This document shows, piece after piece, positions 18,340-26,564 of a stretch of 54,230 bases of DNA (within the stretch, counting starts at the first letter, position 1; each line of letters opens with the position of its first letter). Both the position numbers and the translations under genes were made by a program. The notes under the pieces were generated by a model. The model ran no database searches and was not told the origin of the DNA. It saw only the letters and a program-made list of their open reading frames with translations. The DNA is taken from contig JAFVSV010000027.1 of the NCBI GenBank assembly GCA_017503575.1, positions 1 through 54,230 on the forward strand, written 5' to 3'. The DNA is from Alistipes sp. GTDB taxonomy: Bacteria > Bacteroidota > Bacteroidia > Bacteroidales > Rikenellaceae.

Positions 18340-19082
18340 GAGAGTGGTTAGAGCGCACCGAGCTTCTGCTTGGAGACGAGAAGCTTCAAATACTAAACAG
18401 AGCACACGTCTTAGTCGTGGGCGTAGGTGGCGTAGGCGCTTATGCTGCCGAGATGATTGTGCGTGCCGGCGTGGGCAGCATAACGATTGCCGATGCTGAC
18501 AAGGTGTCGGCGAGCAACATCAACCGTCAGCTTGTCGCCCTGCACTCGACCATAGGGCGCGAGAAGTGCGACATACTTGCCGAGCGGCTACGAGACATAA
18601 ACCCCGAGCTAAACATCACCATTGTCAACCGCTTCATCAAGGATGACGAGACCGATGCGCTCCTCGACAGCGCCAAGTTCGACTATGTTGTCGACGCCAT
18701 AGATACCCTATCGCCCAAGCTCGCACTAATCAAAGGTGCCCTCGACCGCGGCATACCATTAGTAAGCTCGATGGGGGCTGGGGTGAAGACCGACCCAACG
18801 CTGATGGAGATTAAGGATATCGCCAAAACACACCACTGTCCATTAGCCCACATGTTACGCAAACGCCTACACAAGATAGGCATCAAGCGCGGCTTCTGGG
18901 CGGTATTCTCGCCCGAGCCAATACGCGAGGGAGCTATGATTCTATGCGAAGAGCAGAACAAAAAGTCGAATGTAGGCACCATATCCTACATCCCTGCACT
19001 CTTTGGCATCGGCTGCGCCTCGGTAGTTGTGCGCGACCTGATTGGAGAATTTAGAAGTAACACTAATAACGAACAGATATGA
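18336..19082 (+). CDS. tcdA: tRNA threonylcarbamoyladenosine dehydratase
   Basis: TcdA (formerly CsdL/YgdL) uses ATP to cyclise t6A37 in tRNAs that read ANN codons to ct6A. The 248-residue protein has the E1/ThiF-like nucleotide site GVGGVGAYAAEMIVRAGVG and DADKVSASNINRQL, where Arg and Asp contact ATP. The downstream segment MGAGVKTDPTLMEIKDIAKT is diagnostic of TcdA rather than ThiF or MoeB. The length is normal. It overlaps its upstream and downstream genes by four bases each. Confidence 0.92.
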   Translation: MREWLERTELLLGDEKLQILNRAHVLVVGVGGVGAYAAEMIVRAGVGSITIADADKVSASNINRQLVALHSTIGREKCDILAERLRDINPELNITIVNRFIKDDETDALLDSAKFDYVVDAIDTLSPKLALIKGALDRGIPLVSSMGAGVKTDPTLMEIKDIAKTHHCPLAHMLRKRLHKIGIKRGFWAVFSPEPIREGAMILCEEQNKKSNVGTISYIPALFGIGCASVVVRDLIGEFRSNTNNEQI

Positions 19083-20014
19083 AGAAAATAGTCTTTTTGG
19101 ATGAGTATAGCATCGCTGGCAGAGACCTCACATCAATCACCTCGCAGGGCGACTATACAGCCTACGAGAACACCGCAAAAGAGCAGGTCGTTGAGCGTCT
19201 TAAGGGTGCCGAGATAGCCATCACCAACAAGGTGATGATAGACGGCGACGCCATGCGTCAACTGCCCAACTTGAAGCTAATATGCGTAGCAGCTACGGGT
19301 ATGAACAACGTAGACCTCAACGCCGCAGCAGAACTTGGCATCGAGGTGAGGAATGCCGTAGGCTACTCAACATCATCGGTAGCCGAGACAACACTCGCAT
19401 CGGCACTCGCTCTTGCGCGTAACGTTGTATATTTCGACGAGTACTTCCATGATGGTCGCTATGCAAAGGCCGACCGCGCCTTCTGCTACGACCGCCTTAC
19501 GTTCGAGCTTCGAGGCAAGCGCTGGGGCATTATAGGCATGGGTAATATTGGTCGCGAGGTGGCTCGTCTTGCTACGGCATTTGGCTGCGAGGTGCGCTAC
19601 TATTCGACATCGGGAGTAAAGCGCGGCGAGGACTACCCTGCCATGGAGCTCGACGAGCTTCTCAAGTGGTGCGACATACTCTCGGTACACTCACCCCTCA
19701 ACGAGCGCACGCGCGGTCTTGTTGGTCGCAACGAGCTTCAGATGATGAAGCCCTCGGCACTCGTCATCAACGTGGCGCGTGGCGGCATCATCGACGAGGC
19801 GGCACTCGCCGAGGCGTTGGACAACGGCTGGGTGGCGGCAGCAGCCCTCGACGTATTCTCCATAGAGCCACTACGCGAGTCGCCACTATACAGCATTAAG
19901 GATAGATATAAGCTACTTGCATCGCCACACAACGCGTGGTCGGCTGCCGAGGCCATAGACCGTCTCATAGAGTGCGTGGCCGAGAATATACGCCGCTATT
20001 TGGCAAAGGCATAG
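19079..20014 (+). CDS. D-2-hydroxyacid dehydrogenase (NAD+)
   Basis: The 311-residue protein is a D-isomer-specific 2-hydroxyacid dehydrogenase, probably close to glycerate dehydrogenase/hydroxypyruvate reductase. The Rossmann motif is WGIIGMGNIGREVARLA. The catalytic residues appear in order: Arg in NVARGGIIDE, Glu in LDVFSIEP, and His in SPHNAW. The substrate cannot be fixed from sequence. It is the last gene of the operon and is followed by a strong hairpin shared with the convergent DUF5723 gene. Confidence 0.88.
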   Translation: MKKIVFLDEYSIAGRDLTSITSQGDYTAYENTAKEQVVERLKGAEIAITNKVMIDGDAMRQLPNLKLICVAATGMNNVDLNAAAELGIEVRNAVGYSTSSVAETTLASALALARNVVYFDEYFHDGRYAKADRAFCYDRLTFELRGKRWGIIGMGNIGREVARLATAFGCEVRYYSTSGVKRGEDYPAMELDELLKWCDILSVHSPLNERTRGLVGRNELQMMKPSALVINVARGGIIDEAALAEALDNGWVAAAALDVFSIEPLRESPLYSIKDRYKLLASPHNAWSAAEAIDRLIECVAENIRRYLAKA

Positions 20015-20040
20015 CCAAGCTATATGGGCATAAAACAATG

Positions 20041-20068
20041 GAGGCATGGTAGCGCGCTACCATGCCTC
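20041..20068. terminator. Bidirectional hairpin between convergent genes
   Basis: A perfect 13-base-pair stem (GAGGCATGGTAGC with GCTACCATGCCTC, two-base loop) lies between the stop codons at 20014 and 20090. The minus side is followed by ATTGTTTT and the plus side by TTCGCTT. Confidence 0.8.
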
Positions 20069-20089
20069 TTCGCTTATAACAGTTATCGT

Positions 20090-21529
20090 CTACTTCATCA
20101 TCTTGCGTGCAGCACGACGAGCCGCCTTACGCTCGGCCTTCTCAGCTATCTTCTCGGCACGCATAAACTTGGGGCGTGCAAAGTTGAAACCAACACCTGC
20201 ATATACGTTGACACTATTCTGGTAGCGCGGGATAGGAATATCCTTATAGCGACCATAGCGTGTGTCGATAAAGTCGGCACCAACAAAGATATTGAGCACG
20301 CGTGGGTGGAAGTTGATGGCAGCACCTATGACACCCAAGCGGTGCTCCGCCAAGAACGTATGGCTCACGGTTGCCGAGATCCAGTTTGTTGCGCGAATGT
20401 TAAGCGAAGCGGTAAGCTCGGTAAAGACCTTATCGTTAACAAACTCCGTATGTGACAACACGCCCAAAGCGAAGTGGTTACGCAAGAAGTTATACTCGAC
20501 ACCTACGTTGAGAGCTGCGTTAAGCATGGTCTTATAGTCGCGCGATGAGGGCATCTCGGTCTTCATCTCGAAGTCCGAATCCATCTTAACCTCGCCCTTC
20601 TCAATATCGAAGCCCGCGAAGTTGAAGTCGGCAGTTGCTGATGCCGAATAGTTGGTCATAGCCTTCCACTTGATGAAGCCGAGGTCGGTGACAGCAGCAG
20701 ATATCTTGAGGTGGTCACGACAGAACTTAAGCTCAAGACCGAGGTCGGCAGCAAAACCAAAGCTCTTGGCGTTGTTTAGGAGCATGTCGACATCGTCGTA
20801 CACAAGCATATCGGTCGACAATGCCTCACCTGGCTTGATACGATATCTATCGACCACAATACTATTGGCAACCACCCTGCCACGCAACTGCGCTGACACA
20901 CTCTCCTCACCCACAGAGGCATACACCTTATCGAACTCAGTATGTATATTGGCCACACCGACCAAGAACTTCGCACGAAGACCCAAATTCACATGCTTGC
21001 CTATGGGGATCGATGTGCCGAGGTATGCCTCGAGGTAGCTATTCGAGTTTACGCCAGTATTCCTCAAATCGTACTCTCCATTACCCAACGTCTTGAGTGC
21101 CGAGAATATCTCCTTTGAGAGTGTAACATCGGTTGTCGAACGCACTCGAGCACCGAAGTTCCAATACATCTTACCCGCATAGAAGCCTACGCCCAAGAGA
21201 TTGACATTGGCATTAACACCTATACGACCAGTCTCTGGGAGCTTACCGAGAAACTCATCGGGAGTTACCGACTTATGCAGTGCTGTGACCATCTGGCCAT
21301 CTTTCTGATAGACAAAGTTATCTACCGACAAGATGTTAGTAGGCACATCCACGCCTATACCACTCATACCCGGCAAAGCCACATAGCCTCGTGTGGGGGC
21401 AAGGGCTGGGTTCATATCTGTACGGAAGTACGAGCCCTCCATAAAGTATGAGTTACGCGACTGAGCCGAGGCCATATCGACGCCTAACACACATATCGCA
21501 AACGCTAATATTGATAATAGTCTCTTCAT
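20090..21529 (-). CDS. DUF5723-family outer-membrane barrel protein
   Basis: The 479-residue protein has a cleavable signal ending MASAQ (MKRLLSILAFAICVLGVDMASA). The body has alternating beta strands and the DUF5723-like opening 'YFMEGSYFRTDMNPALAP'. It resembles a large beta-barrel of the PorV/FadL-like class and ends in a basic tail (RKAARRAARKMMK), which is unusual for a barrel. It is downstream of a large lipoprotein in a two-gene operon with a gap of 24 bases. Function is unknown; an outer-membrane location is inferred. Confidence 0.8.
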   Translation of the reverse strand: MKRLLSILAFAICVLGVDMASAQSRNSYFMEGSYFRTDMNPALAPTRGYVALPGMSGIGVDVPTNILSVDNFVYQKDGQMVTALHKSVTPDEFLGKLPETGRIGVNANVNLLGVGFYAGKMYWNFGARVRSTTDVTLSKEIFSALKTLGNGEYDLRNTGVNSNSYLEAYLGTSIPIGKHVNLGLRAKFLVGVANIHTEFDKVYASVGEESVSAQLRGRVVANSIVVDRYRIKPGEALSTDMLVYDDVDMLLNNAKSFGFAADLGLELKFCRDHLKISAAVTDLGFIKWKAMTNYSASATADFNFAGFDIEKGEVKMDSDFEMKTEMPSSRDYKTMLNAALNVGVEYNFLRNHFALGVLSHTEFVNDKVFTELTASLNIRATNWISATVSHTFLAEHRLGVIGAAINFHPRVLNIFVGADFIDTRYGRYKDIPIPRYQNSVNVYAGVGFNFARPKFMRAEKIAEKAERKAARRAARKMMK

Positions 21530-21553
21530 AGTTATCTAATGTTTATCATATAG

Positions 21554-23944
21554 TTACAATAATCCCAACTCCTCGAGGTCGGCTGTAACACCTCCCGAGA
21601 GCTCTATCTTCAGCTTCGCCTCGACATACTGCTCATCGAGCAACGGCGCACTACTCTCACCCACACCCATAGCATCAAGCGTAAAGCGTATGCCAGCCAC
21701 GTCGGCGAGCTTCGCGATGCTTCCGTCGACATGAAGCTCAAGGCGCAAGGTACTCTTAGCCTCCTTAACGCCATCCTCCGAACCTACAATAGAGTTACCA
21801 TCATCAGAGAGAGCCACCAGACCATCCATGACCTCACCATCGGCATCGAGTATCTCGACAAACGCCTCAAGCTGCAGAGGCAGGGTTGTTGCCACCTCGG
21901 CAATGATAGCCACATCGTCAACCTCGATATAGTCGAGCTCGGCAAGCTGCTCGAATGGATTATCGACACCCTCCTCGGTGAAATCTATGGTCTGCGCGTA
22001 GCTCAACTTCGTCTCGCTGTTAAGCTCCACCGGCATCTCCAACGAGTAGTCATACTTCAGCACATACTCATCGGCAGTGTGCAGTGCCACAACCTTGGTT
22101 GGGTCTGGGTCGTTCTTGATATCAAGCCTAACATAGAGTTCGTCGGGGAACGCGCCCTTAAAGAGCTTGTCTATATCGCATGGGACAAAGATATACTCAT
22201 CGGCGCTATACTCGTCACGACTCGCTTCGGTGCCGAGCACGATAACACTCTTTGAAGGTGTAACCTCATCATCCTTAACCGTAGCTGCATGGATGGTGAC
22301 ATATCCCACGCCATTATAGCCATTGGAGTTAATGACTCTATCCACTTGTGCCTTATCATCAATATATGGCACAATGCTGTACGATGCCATAAGGTCGAGC
22401 GTAAATGGGTTCTCCAACTCGATTTTTAGCACAGGCTCAAGGCCTACGCCGTCGATATTTAGGCCACCAACATCACCCAACTTAAATCTATCCTCGTAAT
22501 TGTAAGAGTAGTTTATGCGACCACAAACCTCTCGGATATCGAGCTCTGTAGCATTAATGCCAGCATTCAACTTCATCTCGCCCTCGTGCATAATTGACGA
22601 CAGCTTTATCTCGGTACCTCCCGCTATGCGGGCATCAATCTCTGGAGCGAAGCTAATCTCCACATTACCATTGCGTGGATTGAGCTCCTCCTCACCAAAG
22701 TCGAGGGCATCGAGGTCTACCTCTACACCGTGTCGCAGTTCATCAAGCGTAGTATGCAGCTTATGCTCCATTGCATTGTAGCCAATCGCCACGTTCTCGT
22801 GCAGGACGATATAGTCGGGCAACCAGGCGTCGATAATAATCTCCTTTGCCAAATCCTCCGACATCCAATCGAAGCCATCAGCCTTAAGCACCAATGGGGA
22901 CTCTTCGGCGAAGGTTATTGAGTGTATAGACGCAATCTCCTCGGGGAGATTCTCAATCTTCACCTTGGCACTATCACCTTCGGGCTTCATGTGGTCGAGC
23001 AACGCCACCTCGTTAAGCACGATATCAGCATCCTTGTACGCAAGATATGACATAACATGGAGCTGTGGGCCTTGGATAAGCGTCAAATCACCAGCCTTAG
23101 TAGTCATCTCAAATGACAGGTGATACTCAAGGTCTATCGAGAAGTTGATCGCTCCATTCTCAATCTCCTTTTCGTTAGCAACACTCTCAACGTATGCCAA
23201 GAATTTCAGTTCGTTCTCACCCTCTGTGAAATCAAACTCAGTAATAGCAAACTCTCCATCCTCAACATGGTTGCCATTGCCATCGTAGAGATTGCATCCG
23301 TCGGGGGCTTTAAGTTTCAACGTTACATGGCCACCACCGTTGATACTTGCAAGGTCGTTAAGCAAGAAGCGCACGTCGACACGAGCACCAGGGTCACCCT
23401 CCTCGGTAGGCTTTAGATATATACGCTTAACACCCGATAGCATCTCAGGTACGTCATACTCAAACTTCTCAATAACATCGCCATTCTCCTCACCAGTAAC
23501 CGCAATGCCAACCGTCACATGAGTGGTAACACCGCTAACAACTGTTAGGTCTCCGAAATTAGGTACAACATCATAATATTCATCGACCTTTGCAACATGG
23601 TCCGTAAGGCCAAACTCGGGGTACTCTACCGTGAAGCCACTACTTACCTCTGGAATCTCAACAACATGTTTGATGCCATCAATGGTGTGTACTCCCCTAT
23701 CTCCAATGCTCAGCACATAGCGGCCACCCTTCTCGGTAAGGAGTGTATCAATACCCTCAGCCTTCTCCTTTAACTCGCCAAGAGTCATACGCTCAAGGTC
23801 GTCAAGCGGCAATGTTGTACTCCCCTGACCAATTGTCACCTCCGTAGAGACCTCGTCAATACGGAAGCTATCGTCGACACAACCCACCGCAACAGCAACA
23901 GATAGCACCAAAAGCCAACGACAAGCACTGTAAACACGTCTCAT
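21554..23944 (-). CDS. Large lipoprotein paired with the DUF5723 protein
   Basis: The 796-residue lipoprotein has lipobox AVGC followed by VDDSFRID. The mature chain is acidic and rich in beta strands. It contains repeated 'L.DLE' and 'I.L.NP' segments such as LKIELENPFTLDLMASYSI, and no catalytic motif. I do not recognise a named family. It is first in the operon with the DUF5723 barrel, so the two may form an outer-membrane complex; this is inference from context only. Confidence 0.72.
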   Translation of the reverse strand: MRRVYSACRWLLVLSVAVAVGCVDDSFRIDEVSTEVTIGQGSTTLPLDDLERMTLGELKEKAEGIDTLLTEKGGRYVLSIGDRGVHTIDGIKHVVEIPEVSSGFTVEYPEFGLTDHVAKVDEYYDVVPNFGDLTVVSGVTTHVTVGIAVTGEENGDVIEKFEYDVPEMLSGVKRIYLKPTEEGDPGARVDVRFLLNDLASINGGGHVTLKLKAPDGCNLYDGNGNHVEDGEFAITEFDFTEGENELKFLAYVESVANEKEIENGAINFSIDLEYHLSFEMTTKAGDLTLIQGPQLHVMSYLAYKDADIVLNEVALLDHMKPEGDSAKVKIENLPEEIASIHSITFAEESPLVLKADGFDWMSEDLAKEIIIDAWLPDYIVLHENVAIGYNAMEHKLHTTLDELRHGVEVDLDALDFGEEELNPRNGNVEISFAPEIDARIAGGTEIKLSSIMHEGEMKLNAGINATELDIREVCGRINYSYNYEDRFKLGDVGGLNIDGVGLEPVLKIELENPFTLDLMASYSIVPYIDDKAQVDRVINSNGYNGVGYVTIHAATVKDDEVTPSKSVIVLGTEASRDEYSADEYIFVPCDIDKLFKGAFPDELYVRLDIKNDPDPTKVVALHTADEYVLKYDYSLEMPVELNSETKLSYAQTIDFTEEGVDNPFEQLAELDYIEVDDVAIIAEVATTLPLQLEAFVEILDADGEVMDGLVALSDDGNSIVGSEDGVKEAKSTLRLELHVDGSIAKLADVAGIRFTLDAMGVGESSAPLLDEQYVEAKLKIELSGGVTADLEELGLL

Positions 23945-23994
23945 AATTGTAGTATTTTTTATTATTATTTCGCTTGCACGATATAGAATATGTA

Positions 23995-24002
23995 CAAAGA
24001 TA
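23995..24002 (-). promoter_or_regulatory. Probable -7 element of the lipoprotein/DUF5723 operon
   Basis: TATCTTTG on the minus strand matches TAnnTTTG exactly, 50 bases before the ATG at 23944. The -33 position has only TTC rather than TTTG, so the promoter may be weaker or activator-dependent. Confidence 0.5.
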
Positions 24003-24090
24003 ACTCTTTTTGTCGAATAAAAGAACTAAAAGTGATAAAATTTCAAAATTAAGATGCAAAACATCCACAACAGAGACAACTATCTGATTT

Positions 24091-24267
24091 ACTGATAATT
24101 AGCACACACCAACACAACGCCATTGTAACTTGCTGATAATCAGCACTATGAAAAAATCGCAAAATCACACACTCGCTACACACTGAAAATCAACACTTTG
24201 AAAAGCAGCTCGCGGAAAAAATATCGGCCCATTTTCTTGGTCACGCCTATATTTTGTAGTACCTTTG
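24091..24267 (+). promoter_or_regulatory. Promoter module with TGATAATCAG repeats upstream of the TPR regulator
   Basis: The divergent gap 23945-24295 has no gene. It holds three related repeats at 24091 (ACTGATAATTAGCAC), 24132 (GCTGATAATCAGC, then TGAAAAAA) and 24182 (ACTGAAAATCAACACTTTGAA). A CGCGGAAAAAATAT box lies at 24211. The core promoter is CTTG at 24236-24239, 20 bases from TACCTTTG (24260-24267). The palindrome, the CGCGGAAAAA box and the -7 element recur with the same spacing at 26401-26536. The repeats are plausible operator sites for the regulator encoded just downstream. Confidence 0.65.
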
Positions 24268-24295
24268 CACTAACAAAACATCACGATTTAACACC

Positions 24296-25963
24296 ATGAC
24301 ACGCAACGACAACATATTATCAGCAATAGCCAAGATGGGTAGCCTACTACTCGTCGCATGTGTGCTATGCGTGGCATGCAGCAACGAGGCGCCATCAGCC
24401 AACAACGCTCCCACGCGCGTATCACGCGAAGCAGCCATCCGTGCGTGCGAGGAGTGCGAGGAGCAATACCTTAATTATGACGCGCCCGCGTACGAGGAGG
24501 AGCAGATTGCCACGCTACACGACTACTACATGGAGAGCGACGAGCACGGCACCAGGGCGAGAGCGCTATTCTTCTGCGCACAGGCGAGCTACGCCAAAGG
24601 TGACACCGCCCAAGCGCTACTCTACCTTATCGAGGCGGAGAAGTCTGCCGAGGCAAATGGCGACTATCTCTACGACGGCCGTATCAAGCGCATGAAGGGC
24701 GACATATATGGCGAAGGTTACCTCTTTGCAAATGCCCTCGAAGAGTATCAAAAGTGCTACGAGAGCTTCACCAAGGCCAACATGGCATCACACGCGCAAT
24801 ATGCACTCTTCGATGAGGGTGTCACGCTGATACATATACGCGACTTCGCCGCCGCCGAGCAAATCCTAAACAAGACACTCACATACGCAGCCGAGGAGTC
24901 GCTGTTAGGTCTATATTACGGCACGCTACACTACCTTGTAGATATCGCCATATACACCGGTGACTACGACAAGTGTGGCGAGCTACTCGAACTATACGAC
25001 GAGGCGGACAGCGAGTGGTATAACACCGAACATAAGCTATTTGCCGAGGCGATAGTGGCAGCACACAATGGCGACATGAGGGATGCCGATAGGCTATTAG
25101 ACGAGATAGAGGGTACTGCCGAGGTGGAGAGCATCGAGGACTACTACTACACGCACTACCTTGTGCACCGCATTGGTGGCGACAGCCTACGCGCCGTAGA
25201 GTGGCTGGAGCGTAGCAAGGAGCATCAGGATGGACAGATACTCAAGGTGTTAAACCAGCCGACGCTCAACATCGAGTTGGAGCTACTTCAGAGTCGTTTA
25301 GATGCCGAGCGCACCGAACGCCAACTAATCGAGAAGAACAGACAGCAGGAACTACGACATGCCGAGGCGGAGCGCGGCTACATCGTGCGCCTCAACACCT
25401 ATATAATATGTACTATTGTCATTGGCGTCATACTCCTACTACTCTATATTCGTTATCGCTGGAGGGCTAAGAATCGCGACATAGCACAGTACATCGAGAC
25501 AATACGCGAACTTCAGATGGCAAACCGCGACCTCCCGAACGAGATGAACGCCACGATTGCGACAATCTACCGCGACCGCTTCTCGGAGATAAATGCCCTA
25601 TGCGAGACATACTACGACCATAGCGGCACAACGCGACAGAAGAGCATCGTTTTCAACCAGCTGAGTCAGACAATCGAGGATATCAAGGGTGATGACAAGC
25701 GACTTGCGGAGATGGAGCGAGCCGTAAACAAGTATCGCAATAACCTTATGCAGCGACTACGCGAGCAGGTGAGCAAGCTCAGCGAGCGCGACATGCGCGT
25801 GGCGCTATACATATTTGCAGGCTTCTCGAACCGCGCAATATCAATATTTATAGACAGCGACCCAGTGAGCGTATCGAAGCTAAGATATAACATTAAACAA
25901 AAAATAAAGAGCTCAAGTGCCGAAGACTCGGAGGAACTAATACAGGCTCTATCAGAAAAATAG
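24296..25963 (+). CDS. Membrane-anchored TPR regulator with C-terminal helix-turn-helix
   Basis: The 555-residue protein has a lipoprotein-like signal (lipobox CVAC, Cys 28). Helical TPR-type repeats span residues 45-320. A coiled-coil stalk (330-360) precedes a single membrane helix at 367-387 (IICTIVIGVILLLLYIRY). The cytoplasmic C-terminus has a coiled coil and a LuxR-like helix-turn-helix at about 495-545 (LSERDMRVALYIFAGFSNRAISIFI). Such one-component TPR-TM-HTH regulators are known in Bacteroidetes; ligands are mostly unknown. The gene has its own promoter module and is followed six bases later by a small lipoprotein gene. Confidence 0.8.
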   Translation: MTRNDNILSAIAKMGSLLLVACVLCVACSNEAPSANNAPTRVSREAAIRACEECEEQYLNYDAPAYEEEQIATLHDYYMESDEHGTRARALFFCAQASYAKGDTAQALLYLIEAEKSAEANGDYLYDGRIKRMKGDIYGEGYLFANALEEYQKCYESFTKANMASHAQYALFDEGVTLIHIRDFAAAEQILNKTLTYAAEESLLGLYYGTLHYLVDIAIYTGDYDKCGELLELYDEADSEWYNTEHKLFAEAIVAAHNGDMRDADRLLDEIEGTAEVESIEDYYYTHYLVHRIGGDSLRAVEWLERSKEHQDGQILKVLNQPTLNIELELLQSRLDAERTERQLIEKNRQQELRHAEAERGYIVRLNTYIICTIVIGVILLLLYIRYRWRAKNRDIAQYIETIRELQMANRDLPNEMNATIATIYRDRFSEINALCETYYDHSGTTRQKSIVFNQLSQTIEDIKGDDKRLAEMERAVNKYRNNLMQRLREQVSKLSERDMRVALYIFAGFSNRAISIFIDSDPVSVSKLRYNIKQKIKSSSAEDSEELIQALSEK

Positions 25964-25968
25964 ATATT

Positions 25969-26244
25969 ATGAAACGACACCTAAACCTACTACGCAGAGC
26001 AGCTATATTAGCTGTCATATCTTGCACACTGGCAGGATGCGAAATGGGGGCGCTCGACGCAGCTAATCCAGGGAGTCCCGGCTACGATTTCATGCCCGAC
26101 AAGCGACCAACGCCCATCAAGCCTAAAAAGGGCACAGACAGCAAGATTGGGCGCCCAAAGCTCACCGATGACCTTATAAATCAGATTATCGGCAACCGAA
26201 GCACTATGCAATACGACAACAGCAATATCGAGGAGCCACGATAG
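25969..26244 (+). CDS. Small lipoprotein, 91 residues
   Basis: The signal peptide ends in LAGC (MKRHLNLLRRAAILAVISC, then TLAGC). The mature part is about 65 residues, proline- and lysine-rich in the middle (DKRPTPIKPKKG), and has no recognised domain. It starts six bases after the TPR regulator stops, so it is almost certainly cotranscribed. A role as sensor or ligand for the regulator is a guess. Confidence 0.7.
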   Translation: MKRHLNLLRRAAILAVISCTLAGCEMGALDAANPGSPGYDFMPDKRPTPIKPKKGTDSKIGRPKLTDDLINQIIGNRSTMQYDNSNIEEPR

Positions 26245-26400
26245 GCAATCGGCGCACAGCGTGGCAAGAGACGAGAAGACGAGGCGCATAACTATACAAC
26301 GGACAGACATTTGAGTGATTGATACTAATTGCATCACCAAGTGCTTATATACCTGACAATCAATAAATTAGACGACACGACTAAAACATGCGCGTAACTC
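26245..26400. other. Intergenic stretch without a gene
   Basis: Part of the 320-base gap between the small lipoprotein and the next gene. I see no open frame of note. A weak repeat relative (CTGACAATCA near 26353) precedes the promoter module that begins at 26401. Confidence 0.5.
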
Positions 26401-26536
26401 ACTGATAATCAGCGCGTTGAAAAATTAGTAAATTCACCATTTATAAACAGCTGATTTACAAATACTTAAACATCGCGTCGCGGAAAAATATAAGGTCTAA
26501 AAATTTGGTATTTAGCGCAGACAGGTAGTAACTTTG
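26401..26536 (+). promoter_or_regulatory. Second copy of the TGATAATCAG/CGCGGAAAAA promoter module
   Basis: ACTGATAATCAGC (26401) with GTTGAAAAA, then CGCGGAAAAATAT at 26479, lead to TTTG (26504-26507), 21 bases before TAACTTTG (26529-26536). From the palindrome to the -7 element the distance is 128 bases. That equals the distance in the module upstream of the TPR regulator. The -7 region continues GCACTAA in both. Confidence 0.72.
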
Positions 26537-26564
26537 CACTAAACAAATCTTAAAACCTACGATT

